Shown: positions 9,507 to 18,242, counted from the first letter of the stretch. The stretch is 64,000 nt of DNA from Clostridium hydrogeniformans DSM 21757 (GCF_000686705.1 NZ_JMLJ01000015.1:1-64000); one strand, 5' to 3'. The notes: generated by a model not told the origin, from the letters alone. Translations and numbers: made by a program.

Positions 9507-9549
9507 GTATAAATCCCCCTTATTTTTACTTTATTAACCTTCAATTCTT

Positions 9550-9653
9550 TATATATGGTTTTAAGTTTTAAAATTAATTTATAAATCTACCTAAAACAAA
9601 ATAAATCAAGAATATTTTTCATGAATAAATTAAAAGTGTATATAAAAAGTCCC
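9550..9653 (-). repeat. MITE-like dispersed repeat, copy 1
   Basis: About 100 bases related to 15627-15736, 51152-51257 and 51252-51360. It carries the terminal motif TATATATGGTTTTAA at one end and a weaker match (GTGTATATAAAA) at the other, and the shared core AGAT.TATAAATTAA. It holds no gene. Confidence 0.55.
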
Positions 9654-9790
9654 TTATTATTATATTATGCAAAAGCTTATGTAATCCTTTAACTCACTGT
9701 AAATTTAATTTTTATTCATATTATCTTTCATCATATTAGCTAAATAGCCCTTAGATCCCCAGGTATGGATTGTAGTATAAAAATACAATA

Positions 9791-9822
9791 AAAAAAGGAT
9801 ATACAAATGTATATCCTTTAAT
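9791..9822 (-). terminator. Terminator of the SRP RNA gene
   Basis: Minus-strand arms AAAGGATATAC and GTATATCCTTT with a four-base loop are followed by TTTTTTT. It lies about 12 bases past the 3' end of the SRP RNA. Confidence 0.9.
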
Positions 9823-9834
9823 ATGCTTATGTAG

Positions 9835-10100
9835 ACCGTGCACCTCATGTCGACAATAACTCATAAGCGTTACCCATACAGTTAGCTCAAGCCAGATTGA
9901 TCCACGGCACACGGAAGGGACTACTTATCGCTGCTTCCTTCCGGATCTGACGAGGTTCATAGCTTTCCGTTGCGTGGGACCCGACTCTCAACACCACTTA
10001 TATGGGCCAGACCCTACGAATTAATGCCTCGATGAGGAATTCGACCCTGCTAAGGCGGATTGCAGGTACAGGGCACCGCCAGCTCCCCATCTAGCACGGC
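9835..10100 (-). ncRNA. ffs: Signal recognition particle RNA (large type, with Alu domain)
   Basis: On the minus strand the RNA begins GCCGTGCTAGATGGGG and ends near CATGAGGTGCACGGTC; the two ends pair (GCCGTGC with GCACGGT). The conserved domain IV appears as GATCCGGAAGGAAGCAGCGA (about 9931-9950), the binding site of Ffh. The length near 266 nt is that of the Firmicutes form carrying an Alu domain. It is transcribed after tRNA-Ser and before the dnaX unit, the usual clostridial arrangement. End positions are good to a few bases. Confidence 0.93.
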
Positions 10101-10110
10101 AAAAATAAAA

Positions 10111-10200
10111 TGGCGGAGAGAGCGGGATTCGAACCCGCGGTAGAGTTGCCCCTACACACGCTTTCCAGGCGTGCTCCTTCAACCGCTCAGACATCTCTCC
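10111..10200 (-). tRNA. tRNA-Ser (anticodon GGA)
   Basis: The minus strand folds to a class II tRNA. The acceptor arms are GGAGAGA and TCTCTCC, the anticodon loop CTGGAAA gives anticodon GGA (codon UCC/UCU), and there is a long variable arm (GTAGGGG to CTCTAC) and a T arm GCGGGTTCGAATCCCGC. CCA is encoded at 10111-10113. It lies 10 bases before the SRP RNA and is probably cotranscribed. Confidence 0.96.
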
Positions 10201-10691
10201 AAGTTATTTATTATGCTACACATATTTAATTGTTACATTGGTTATTATAATACAGCATTTTAAGTAATGCAAGTATTTTTGCAAAAATATTAAGTGGTAT
10301 TTTATTCTTAAAAAAGAAATCTACAATAATTATACATAAAGGTTATATATAATTTATTCTATAAACTCTTATTTCTATATCTATTTCTAATATAGTATTT
10401 TTATGAATATTTATTTATAAGAATTAATTTAATTTGGATAACTTTATCAGTATGCAACAATCATATTTAAGATAATTTATATATCTACATTCTTATGAAG
10501 TCAATCTTAAGAATATAACCTTTTAAAAATGTAAAACCTTTTATTAAGCTAATAATTTAATATCTATTTAAGAGAATTTAATATTAATTTAAGAGTATTT
10601 TTTAAAATTAATAATATAATTAAACTATATTAAAAAATTGAATTTTAAGAGCTTAATATATAAAGTAGTAAAGTTAGAGGAGTGATTATTC
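10201..10691. other. Divergent intergenic region between tRNA-Ser and the AIM24-like gene
   Basis: About 490 bases of very AT-rich DNA. It must hold promoters for the tRNA-Ser / ffs unit (leftward) and for the AIM24-like gene (rightward). No hairpin or known RNA stands out. Confidence 0.4.
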
Positions 10692-11378
10692 ATGCATTAT
10701 TCAATAAAAGGAGATAACTTTCCCGTGGTAGTATGTGAAATGACAGAAGGGGAATCTTTAATCACTGAAGCTGGTGCTATGGGTTGGATGAGTGATAATT
10801 TTAAGATGGATACCAATATGAAAGGTGGCCTTATGGGCGGAATATCTAGAATGTTTTCTGGAGAATCTATATTTTTAAACACCTATACTTGCTCTCATGG
10901 AGTAGGGTCTATAGCCTTTCCATCCTCTTTTCCTGGTAAACTTATTGCAAGAGAACTTTCAGCCGATGAGTCAATAATATGCCAAAAAGGAGCTTTTTTA
11001 GCAGGTAGTAATACTCTATCTTTAGAGGTTCATTTTAGAAAAAAATTGAGTACAGGATTCTTTGGTGGGGAAGGCTTTATTCTTCAAAAGGTCACTGGAC
11101 CTGGTATTGTATTCTTAGAATTTGACGGATATATTGAAGAAATTCTTTTAGCTCCTGGAGAAAAATTGAAAGTTGATACAGGTAATGTAGCTATGTTTGA
11201 GCCTTCCGTTAACTTCGATATAGAAATGATTAAAGGGGTTAAAAACATGCTCTTTGGTGGAGAAGGTCTTTTCTTAACTACCCTTACGGGACCTGGTAAA
11301 GTATATGTTCAAAGTATGCCTATTCAAAACTTAGCTGGTAGATTATCTCATTATATGTATACTGGAAGTGAAAAATAA
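10692..11378 (+). CDS. AIM24 / TIGR00266 family protein
   Basis: The 228-residue protein matches the DUF124 / AIM24 fold: glycine-rich beta strands with SLITEAGAMGWMSDNF near the N-terminus, GGLMGGISRMFSGES, and the repeated FFGGEGFILQKVTGPG and LFGGEGLFLTTLTGPG motifs. It is soluble and has no enzymatic motif. Members occur widely in bacteria and fungi and their role is not settled. AGAGGAG lies ten bases before the ATG. It is a single-gene unit closed by the terminator at 11426. Confidence 0.9.
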   Translation: MHYSIKGDNFPVVVCEMTEGESLITEAGAMGWMSDNFKMDTNMKGGLMGGISRMFSGESIFLNTYTCSHGVGSIAFPSSFPGKLIARELSADESIICQKGAFLAGSNTLSLEVHFRKKLSTGFFGGEGFILQKVTGPGIVFLEFDGYIEEILLAPGEKLKVDTGNVAMFEPSVNFDIEMIKGVKNMLFGGEGLFLTTLTGPGKVYVQSMPIQNLAGRLSHYMYTGSEK

Positions 11379-11425
11379 TTTAATTATATTCTTAAATATT
11401 ATAGATATAGTTTTTATTAATTTAA

Positions 11426-11468
11426 ATGGCAATGTTTATGAAATCTCTTCATGAACATTGCCATTTTC
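11426..11468 (+). terminator. Terminator of the AIM24-like gene
   Basis: The arms GGCAATGTTTATGAA and TTCATGAACATTGCC form a strong stem with one mismatch, followed by ATTTT. Confidence 0.85.
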
Positions 11469-11503
11469 TGTTATAATCTAATATGAAGAGGGGGATTAAA
11501 AAA

Positions 11504-12184
11504 ATGAAAAAGAAAGACATTTTGTGGGGTTTTAGTTTAATACTTATTATTTTCTTCTTAGTGTATCCTTCAACTCATGAAATATTTGTTGGAGCTACTA
11601 AGTCATATCCTTATATTACAGGTTTTGTAAAGGTTTCCTTACTTGCTACTATGGGTGAACTTCTTGCCATAAGGATTAAAGATGGCGATTTTATAAAGCC
11701 AAAAGGTCTTATATTAAAATCTATAGTATGGGGATTCATAGGTGTTGTTTTTGTAATCATGTTTGATTTATTCTCTAGTGGTGTTTTATCTGCAAAATCT
11801 AAGGGGTTGCTACCTACTCTATCTAATTCAACCCTAGATAGGTTTGTAACCGCATTTTTTACAAGTGCCCTTATGAACTTAACCTTCGCTCCTACCTTTA
11901 TGAGTTTTCATAGAGTAACGGACACCTGTATTGACCTAGGTACAACTAACCTAAATAGAGTTCTAAAATCTATTGATTGGAGTGGGTTTATATCATTTGT
12001 AGTTATAAAAACTATTCCATTATTCTGGATTCCAGCTCATACCTTAACCTTTATGCTACCTGGAGAATATAGGGTCCTATCTGCATCATTTCTCTCCATA
12101 GCCTTAGGTGCCATACTAGCGCTTGCTAAGAGACCTGTAGCTAATAGTAATAGTAATAGTAATAGTAATAGTAAGTCATTATAG
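11504..12184 (+). CDS. Mpv17/PMP22-like integral membrane protein
   Basis: The product of about 226 residues has four or five membrane spans (near 7-25, 35-55, 72-95, 110-130 and 160-205). The segment WIPAHTLTFMLPGEYRVL followed by LSIALGAILAL resembles the W.P..NF..P...R signature of the Mpv17/PMP22 family, but the match is by eye and partial. The start is ATG 11504, after AGGGGG; an ATG at 11483 has no binding site and sits against the upstream terminator. The tail is five exact Asn-Ser repeats then KSL, encoded by five tandem AATAGT units. Function unknown. Confidence 0.6.
   Translation: MKKKDILWGFSLILIIFFLVYPSTHEIFVGATKSYPYITGFVKVSLLATMGELLAIRIKDGDFIKPKGLILKSIVWGFIGVVFVIMFDLFSSGVLSAKSKGLLPTLSNSTLDRFVTAFFTSALMNLTFAPTFMSFHRVTDTCIDLGTTNLNRVLKSIDWSGFISFVVIKTIPLFWIPAHTLTFMLPGEYRVLSASFLSIALGAILALAKRPVANSNSNSNSNSKSL
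12143..12172 (+). repeat. Hexanucleotide microsatellite (AATAGT)5
   Basis: Five exact AATAGT units lie in frame at the very end of the Mpv17-like gene and encode (Asn-Ser)5. Because the unit is six bases, changes in copy number keep the frame and vary only the tail length. Confidence 0.95.
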
Positions 12185-12205
12185 ATACAATAATAGAAAA
12201 TAACA

Positions 12206-12250
12206 AAGGAGTATAACTAATTATATAAAAACTAGTTATACTCCTTCTTT
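12206..12250. terminator. Terminator between convergent genes
   Basis: A 14-base-pair stem (AAGGAGTATAACTA with TAGTTATACTCCTT) is followed on the plus strand by CTTTATAT. It closes the Mpv17-like gene and can also serve the iron transporter operon on the other strand. Confidence 0.8.
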
Positions 12251-12320
12251 ATATGTAAATTATACTTAGTTTAATAATATTAAATCTACTAACTTTTAAG
12301 ATTTAACCCTATGTAGTAAT

Positions 12321-13142
12321 TTAATTTTCTACCGCTCCACACATCTCACATGAGTCACATATATCACATACTTCACAATGTACACAGGTTATTTTATTTC
12401 TATAAGTCATTATATCAGCATTAATTCCATATATTAATTTTAAGTTTTCCTTGGTTATAACCTCTTTAGGACTTCCCTCTGCTATTATATTTCCATCCTT
12501 CATAGCAATTATATTATGAGAGTAACTTGCTGCTTGATTAATATCATGTAATACCATTATTATTGTCTTATCTTCTTCTTCATTTAGCCTCTTTAATAGA
12601 TTAAGCACTTCTAACTGATGCATTATATCAAGGTAGGTTGTAGGCTCATCTAGTATTATTGTATCCGTTCCTTGAGCTAAAGCCATGGCTATCCATACCC
12701 TTTGTCTTTGCCCTCCTGATAAGCTATCTACCTTTGAGTTTTCAATATGCTTTAAGTTAGTTACCTCTAAAGCCCAATCTATATACTTATAATCCTCATC
12801 TGTTAATGAAGAAAATGGTTTCTGATAAGGAAATCTTCCATAGGCCACAAGGTCTCTAATCTTAAGCCCTTCTGGTGAGGTTGTTATTTGAGCTAAAAAG
12901 GCTAACTTCTTAGCTACTTCCTTTCCCTCTATCTTACTAATTTCTTTTCCTTCTAAAAGTATACTTCCGCTTTCTCTTTTTAAAATCTTACCAATAGTTT
13001 TTATTAAAGTAGATTTACCACATCCATTAGGTCCTATAATAGATGTTATTTTTCCTTTCGGAATAGCAGTTTCTACCCCATTTATTATTATTTTCTTTCC
13101 ATATCCAACAGCTAAATCACTTATGTTTATTATATTACTCAT
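12321..13142 (-). CDS. Iron-type ABC transporter ATP-binding protein with six-Cys tail
   Basis: The 273-residue protein has Walker A GPNGCGKST (about 37-45), Q-loop LAQ, signature LSGGQRQRV, Walker B TIILDEPTTYLD and switch HDINQA, and matches FecE/FhuC ATPases that drive uptake of ferric siderophores, heme or cobalamin. It is the last gene of an operon with two FecCD-type permeases and starts 13 bases after the second. Odd feature: a C-terminal tail with six cysteines at exactly every third residue (253, 256, 259, 262, 265 and 268), absent from ordinary members, which could bind metal or a cluster. Confidence 0.92.
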   Translation of the reverse strand: MSNIINISDLAVGYGKKIIINGVETAIPKGKITSIIGPNGCGKSTLIKTIGKILKRESGSILLEGKEISKIEGKEVAKKLAFLAQITTSPEGLKIRDLVAYGRFPYQKPFSSLTDEDYKYIDWALEVTNLKHIENSKVDSLSGGQRQRVWIAMALAQGTDTIILDEPTTYLDIMHQLEVLNLLKRLNEEEDKTIIMVLHDINQAASYSHNIIAMKDGNIIAEGSPKEVITKENLKLIYGINADIMTYRNKITCVHCEVCDICDSCEMCGAVEN

Positions 13143-13155
13143 AATATCCTCCTAA

Positions 13156-14148
13156 TTAATTATTCTTTATCATTAAATAAAGAAAATAAGGTGCTCCAAG
13201 TACAGATATAATCATTCCCACCGGTAGTTCTCCACCGCTTGATAGAACTCTTACAAGAAGATCAGCTGCCATTAAAAGCACTGATCCTACTAACATTGAT
13301 ATAAAAATTAGCCTTTTATGCATTGGTCCAACTAAGGCCCTTCCTATGTGAGCAGCTACAAACCCTACAAATCCTATGGACCCAACCATTGCTATAGATG
13401 AACATGAAAGAAGAACTGCCGCAAATATAAGCTTAAATCTTTCCTTCTCCACATTAACTCCAAGAGATGTTGCTGTATGCTCTCCTAGATTAAATACATC
13501 TAGATATAAGGCTTTATATACTATGTATGGAATAAGTATTACTACCCAAGGCAGTATTGCTATAATTCCATTCCAACTACTTCCCCATAGGGTTCCTGAC
13601 ATCCATAGAGTTGCAAAATTATAGTCTCCATTAGATAGACTCATAGTTAAAAGTAAGGTTAAAGCACTATAGGCTGTACTTAAACATATTCCTGTTAGTA
13701 TTAACCTATTATTGTTAACACCCTTTTTCCAAGCTAAGGAGTAAATTATAAATAAAGATACTATCCCTCCTGCTATAGAGAAAAACGGCATAATGTATGC
13801 AAAATTTGAATTGAGACTCTTAGCTCCATTAGCAAATAAAGTTAAACAGACTATAACTACAAGGCTTGCAGCAGAATTAACCCCTACAATAGATGTATCT
13901 ACTAATCCATTTCTTGTTATGGATTGCATTATAACTGCTGATAAGGCTAGAGCTGCTCCTACTATAATTGCCATTACTACCCTTGGCATTCTAAAGTGAA
14001 ATAATATAACTTGTTTCTCTGTAAGTAATTCAATAATAGATATATTGGTACTTCCTAAAGTAACTCCTAATACAAATAATCCTACTAAGGATAAAGTTAG
14101 TACAGAAGTCCATAAAATAAATCTTTTCTTCTCATTTGTAACTTCCAT
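13156..14148 (-). CDS. FecCD family iron-type ABC transporter permease
   Basis: The 330-residue protein has about nine or ten membrane spans. FecCD hallmarks are FRMPRVVMAIIVGAALALSAVIMQSITRNGLVD near residues 52-80 and the cytoplasmic loop VNVEKERFK..FVAAHIGRALVGPMHKRLI that contacts the ATPase. It begins one base after the stop of the other permease, with AGGAGG inside the preceding gene, so the two are translationally coupled and probably form a heterodimeric channel. Confidence 0.93.
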   Translation of the reverse strand: MEVTNEKKRFILWTSVLTLSLVGLFVLGVTLGSTNISIIELLTEKQVILFHFRMPRVVMAIIVGAALALSAVIMQSITRNGLVDTSIVGVNSAASLVVIVCLTLFANGAKSLNSNFAYIMPFFSIAGGIVSLFIIYSLAWKKGVNNNRLILTGICLSTAYSALTLLLTMSLSNGDYNFATLWMSGTLWGSSWNGIIAILPWVVILIPYIVYKALYLDVFNLGEHTATSLGVNVEKERFKLIFAAVLLSCSSIAMVGSIGFVGFVAAHIGRALVGPMHKRLIFISMLVGSVLLMAADLLVRVLSSGGELPVGMIISVLGAPYFLYLMIKNN

Positions 14149-14149
14149 A

Positions 14150-15103
14150 TTAAAATCCTCCTTCTGTTTTTCTTGCTAAATATAAGAAAAAGACAACTCC
14201 TATAATGGAGGTTATTGTTCCAACTGGAGTTTCAAAAGGTGGTCTTATCATTCTTGATATTAAATCTGAGTATACTAAAAGTATACTTCCTAAAATTCCT
14301 GAGGTTATTATTATTTTAAAATAGTCTTGTCCAACAAGCTTCCTAGCTATATGAGGCATCATAAGTCCTATAAAACCTATGTTTCCAGCCATAGCTACCG
14401 CTGCTGAGACTAAAAAGAGTACTGCTATCATAGAAAATAGCTTTACCTTATTCACATTAACTCCTAAATTTAAAGCTACTTCTTCACCAAAACTAAGTGT
14501 TGTTATTTTTCTTGATAATCCTATAGATAATACTATTCCTATTATTATAAAAGGGATAAACCCCTTAAGCACTGACATACTTACTCCAGAAAGTCCTCCT
14601 GAAAACCACATATAAACATTTTGAGACATATTAAACATTCTTCCCACTATAGAGGTTATGCCTCCTAAAAATGCGCTAATAGTTGTCCCTGCTAATGCTA
14701 ACTTAACAGGGGTAAGTCCATTAGGAGAAAACCTGGATATGAAATAAACTACCATAACTGCTAGTAAGGATCCTAAAAATGATGCCATTGATAATCCTAA
14801 AAATGACACACTTGGCCATACTATCATTACTAAAGTTATCATAAAGGATGCCCCACTACTTAATCCTAGCAAAGTTGGAGATGCCAATGGGTTCCTAGTT
14901 ATTCCTTGCATTATTGCTCCTGAAATAGCTAATGCTGCTCCAACCACAATAGCTGCTAGTGCTCTTGGAATTCTTATTTCCTTTATTACTTCTTCAGTAT
15001 CTAGGAATCCATAGGATATGGATAACTTATATCCTAAATATATAATTAAAATTCCTATAACTACTAAAACTATTCCTTTTATCTTATGTTTTGTACTATT
15101 CAT
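14150..15103 (-). CDS. FecCD family iron-type ABC transporter permease
   Basis: The 317-residue protein is the first gene of the operon. It shows IRIPRALAAIVVGAALAISGAIMQGITRNPLASP near residues 40-75 and GLMMPHIARKLVGQDYFK in the coupling loop. AAGGAAGG precedes the ATG. A Fur-like box lies just upstream (15120-15138). No substrate-binding lipoprotein is encoded nearby, so binding protein must come from elsewhere in the genome, or the system works with a shared one. The likely substrate is a ferric complex, from family and Fur box; the precise ligand is unknown. Confidence 0.93.
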   Translation of the reverse strand: MNSTKHKIKGIVLVVIGILIIYLGYKLSISYGFLDTEEVIKEIRIPRALAAIVVGAALAISGAIMQGITRNPLASPTLLGLSSGASFMITLVMIVWPSVSFLGLSMASFLGSLLAVMVVYFISRFSPNGLTPVKLALAGTTISAFLGGITSIVGRMFNMSQNVYMWFSGGLSGVSMSVLKGFIPFIIIGIVLSIGLSRKITTLSFGEEVALNLGVNVNKVKLFSMIAVLFLVSAAVAMAGNIGFIGLMMPHIARKLVGQDYFKIIITSGILGSILLVYSDLISRMIRPPFETPVGTITSIIGVVFFLYLARKTEGGF

Positions 15104-15119
15104 ATGTTGCCTTCCTTTA

Positions 15120-15172
15120 TAATGATAATTATTCTCATATAAAAATGTATTTCATACGCCCTACTTAGTCAA
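15120..15172 (-). promoter_or_regulatory. Fur-controlled promoter of the iron ABC operon
   Basis: On the minus strand there is a -35 TTGACT (15167-15172), 17 bases spacing and -10 TACATT (15144-15149). Immediately downstream of the expected start, at about 15121-15138, lies ATGAGAATAATTATCATT, close to the Fur box consensus GATAATGATAATCATTATC. Fur with iron bound there would block the promoter. Confidence 0.75.
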
Positions 15173-15293
15173 CAAATATAAAAAATTTGTGTTGTTTTTT
15201 ATAAAATGATATATGTTTTTTATAAAGTAATTAAGTTTTGTTTAAAAAATAACTATCCTTCTTTCCTATATTACCTAATCTTAGTTTTTAAAT

Positions 15294-15333
15294 AAAAAAA
15301 TTAGAAGTAGACATAAATATGTATACTTCTAAA
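15294..15333 (-). terminator. Terminator-like hairpin with no gene directly upstream
   Basis: Minus-strand arms TTAGAAGTA.ACAT and ATGT.TACTTCTAA are followed by TTTTTTT. The nearest gene upstream on that strand ends at 15920 and has its own hairpin at 15876-15910, so the RNA stopped here is not identified. Confidence 0.6.
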
Positions 15334-15626
15334 ATTAAAGTCATCCATCAAAATTATAAATTTCTTAAAACTCTTCCCTAAAATAAAATAAATTTAATCA
15401 AATCCTGACTTCTATTAATTATTTATCAATTATTTGTTCCTTAACTTATTAAATTATCATAATAAGTTCTTAAATATATCTTACCCTAATACTTTCTATT
15501 TTTTAACTATGATTTCGTAACATGTAATTATTTAAGCATAACATGAATATATATTCATTCTATATATTAAAACCTTCCTCTTAAATCTAAAGTTTCTCCT
15601 ATTAGAATATAATTTAAAATTAAAGA
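15334..15626. other. Intergenic region, no gene seen
   Basis: No frame of useful size with a binding site was found on either strand. A GAGGAAGG motif occurs on the minus strand near 15580 but opens only an eight-codon frame. In particular no AgrD-like peptide gene was recognised beside the AgrC/AgrA-like pair. Confidence 0.4.
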
Positions 15627-15736
15627 TACATATAGTGTTTTAAGTTTAAAAATTAATTTATACATCTATTCAAAGAAAGATAAATTAAGGATATTTTTAA
15701 GGAATAAGTTAAGTGTTTATGTAAAACCCTATATAC
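15627..15736 (-). repeat. MITE-like dispersed repeat, copy 2
   Basis: Read on the minus strand it shares with copy 3 (51152-51257) the run ACTTAACTTATTC.TTAAAA, then AGATGTATAAATTAA, then AAACTTAAAA. Its ends, TATAGGGTTTTACATAAA and the reverse of TATAGTGTTTTAAGTTTAAA, form imperfect terminal inverted repeats. Confidence 0.6.
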
Positions 15737-15875
15737 TATAGAATTTTGACTTAATTATAGGTACCCTCAATCTAACATTTAATTATTACTTAAATTTTTC
15801 TTTACTAATCTTAGAGATAGTTGTAAAAAAACTTTTAGATAAGTTTAGATTTTACCTTGGATATATATATAAATT

Positions 15876-15910
15876 AAGGCCATCCATAGACCTAACTTAT
15901 GGATAACCTT
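15876..15910 (-). terminator. Terminator of the sensor kinase / LytTR regulator pair
   Basis: Minus-strand arms AAGGTTATCCATA and TATGGATGGCCTT form a stem with a mismatch, followed by AATTTATATAT. Confidence 0.6.
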
Positions 15911-15919
15911 TAAAAATTA

Positions 15920-16678
15920 CTATATTAATTTTTCATATTTATCAGTAAAACCTTTTATTATATCTTTAATATAATTTCTAGATACAAAGCACTGTTCTCC
16001 ATTACTCATATGTATAATCTTCGATTTTTTATCAATAAAGCTTACATTGTTGATATTTACAATATATGATTTATGACTTCTATAAAACCGATTATCCAAA
16101 GACTCTTTAATCTCTTTAAGAGTTCCTAAAAATTCTATCTGCCTCTTCACACAATGGACTCTAATTTTATGACCACTGCCAACAGTTTCAAAGTACATTA
16201 TGTCGTCACAGCTTATCTTTCTTACAATATCCCCCATAGATATTGTAAATATGTCATTAATATTATCTTCTTTTTCATCACTAACTCTTTTATTTATTAT
16301 ATTAAGACATTCATAAACCTTATTTTTAACATTAGAATAATTATCTTTTATGATATAATCCATAGCCTCAACCTTATATTTAAAAGTTAAGTAACTCATC
16401 TCTTCATGAGATGTAATAAAAATAATAAAGGATAGATTATCATCTTCTCTGATTTTATCTGCTAAAAGAATTCCATTTATAATAGACTTAAGATTCACAT
16501 CTAATAAATATACATTAGGCTTATGATCTTTTTTAGAATACTCTATTACCTCATAAGGATCTCCTGTAACCAAAGCCATATTCATGTTAAAGTTATGTAC
16601 ACTTATTATTTCTTTAATAATATCAACTATTTTTTCCCTTTGAATAGGATTATCCTCACAAACTATTATATTAATCAT
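15920..16678 (-). CDS. LytTR family response regulator (AgrA/ComE-like)
   Basis: The 252-residue protein has an N-terminal receiver domain (acidic pair E8/D9, phospho-acceptor D60 in YLLDVNL, FITSHEE) and a C-terminal LytTR DNA-binding domain (about 145-245: ISCDDIMYFETVGSGHKI, FYRSHKSYIVNI, FVSRNYIKDI). Such regulators act on virulence, bacteriocin or quorum-sensing genes. Its ATG overlaps the stop of the kinase gene (ATGA), so the two are coupled. No agrB or agrD gene is near; targets are unknown. Confidence 0.93.
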   Translation of the reverse strand: MINIIVCEDNPIQREKIVDIIKEIISVHNFNMNMALVTGDPYEVIEYSKKDHKPNVYLLDVNLKSIINGILLADKIREDDNLSFIIFITSHEEMSYLTFKYKVEAMDYIIKDNYSNVKNKVYECLNIINKRVSDEKEDNINDIFTISMGDIVRKISCDDIMYFETVGSGHKIRVHCVKRQIEFLGTLKEIKESLDNRFYRSHKSYIVNINNVSFIDKKSKIIHMSNGEQCFVSRNYIKDIIKGFTDKYEKLI

Positions 16679-17994
16679 AAATTACCGCCTACATTCTCTA
16701 CTTTTATTAATTGTATAACTTGTCCATTATCTATAGTCGTCTCCATGAATACCTTTTCATACTCGCTTAAAATTTTTTTCACTATAGTAAGTCCTAATCC
16801 TCTATCCCTTCCCTTAGTGGAAAATCCACTTTGAAACATCTCCTGAACCTTCGCAATAGGTTCTACATAGTTATTGCTTACAACTAATACAACACCATTC
16901 TTACTTTTCACTATAGAAAGCATAATCCTAGGTTCTTTATGCTCTACAGAAGCCTCTATAGCATTATCTAAAAGTATTCCCATTATCCTACAAACATCTA
17001 TTATATTCATGTTTATGAAGTTAATTTCATCGCTAATATCTACCTTTACCTCTATTTTAAGATAATCAGCCCTAAGTAACTTAGATGATATTAATCCTTT
17101 AAGTTCAAGTATCTTCAAATTACTTAATAAGGGTAATGTATTAATTTTTTTATTAAGATTCTTATTATATTTTATAATATTATTATTAAAATATTCTCTT
17201 AAACCTTCTAAATCTGAATTATCTATATATCCACTTATAGTTAATATAATATTAGTATAATCATGTTTCACATTCCTTATTTCACTATATAAACTCTCAA
17301 TATTCTTAGTATATTCATTTAAATTACTAAGATTTCTAATTTTATGTCTATACTCTATTCTTTTAACTAAAAGGTCTGACAAACAATAAAGTAATATAAA
17401 GTTTAAAAGAAAATAAAAAATAAATATATCTGTATTCATTAAATCTAAACACTTTTTAAATCCCATTCTACTTCCAATGGTAGAATTCATATACAAAATT
17501 ATAGCTATATTCATTATAGTTAGTACAAGAGTCGCTATAATTTTACAATGTTTTTTTCTAATAATTTCATCTAAGTTGAGTTTTTTAATATATTTTCCTA
17601 TGACCTTACTTTCTATAAAGCAAGCAGCTGATACTAATACATATATACCTATCGCAATTCGTCTATGGTGTCCTCTTAGGACTCCCTGTTGTATAGTTGG
17701 TAGGTTCCATACTAAACGTGATATTATAGAATGATTCATTGCAAATAATATAATAGAAATAGATACAAAGAAAAAATTTTTTAGCATATTATTATTTCTC
17801 TTAAATAACATAGCTTGTATAAATATTAAGACTATAGGAATTATAAAAAAATAGTTATAATCTAACATTTTCAAACTAAAAGTTAGAATAAAAAAAATAC
17901 CTAATATAAATTTTTTATTTATTATATTTATTTCAAAATTATACATATTTGATATTAATATAAACTCCCAAAATAAAGCCTTATAAAATATCAA
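16675..17994 (-). CDS. AgrC-like sensor histidine kinase (GHKL type)
   Basis: The product of about 439 residues has six or seven membrane spans in the N-terminal 210 residues, a coiled region, the histidine motif NVKHDYTNIILTISGYID and an ATPase domain with N box ILLDNAIEAS and G box GRDRGLGLTIVKK. This is the layout of AgrC-type peptide sensors. The TTG at 17994 follows the GGGGTGGAG binding site; a GTG at 18003 lies inside that site, so the start is uncertain by three codons. It pairs with the LytTR regulator that follows. The ligand is unknown. Confidence 0.9.
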   Translation of the reverse strand: MIFYKALFWEFILISNMYNFEINIINKKFILGIFFILTFSLKMLDYNYFFIIPIVLIFIQAMLFKRNNNMLKNFFFVSISIILFAMNHSIISRLVWNLPTIQQGVLRGHHRRIAIGIYVLVSAACFIESKVIGKYIKKLNLDEIIRKKHCKIIATLVLTIMNIAIILYMNSTIGSRMGFKKCLDLMNTDIFIFYFLLNFILLYCLSDLLVKRIEYRHKIRNLSNLNEYTKNIESLYSEIRNVKHDYTNIILTISGYIDNSDLEGLREYFNNNIIKYNKNLNKKINTLPLLSNLKILELKGLISSKLLRADYLKIEVKVDISDEINFINMNIIDVCRIMGILLDNAIEASVEHKEPRIMLSIVKSKNGVVLVVSNNYVEPIAKVQEMFQSGFSTKGRDRGLGLTIVKKILSEYEKVFMETTIDNGQVIQLIKVENVGGNL

Positions 17995-18003
17995 ATACTC
18001 CAC

Positions 18004-18242
18004 CCCTTTTAGAATATAATTGATTTTTAGTAATATTATAGCATGTTTTAAAACTATTTTGAATATTACTTATTCTTGTTGTTATTATGTAAAATGTTGT
18101 AGCCTTTATTTTACATGGTAGTAATAAGCCTGATATCTTTTATATACTGATTATCACTTATAAGAATAATAATAGCTTCTTCATTAAAATTAATATAGGT
18201 TTTAATCTTAATTTTACACTTTATAAAATCTCATGAAAACTC
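18004..18242. other. Intergenic region upstream of the AgrC-like gene
   Basis: AT-rich, with no small peptide gene recognised on either strand. It should hold the promoter of the kinase-regulator pair. Confidence 0.4.

Noticed and set aside
15334-15870. AgrD-like signal peptide gene beside the AgrC/AgrA-like pair
   Set aside because: Small frames on both strands lack a binding site or the expected peptide pattern.
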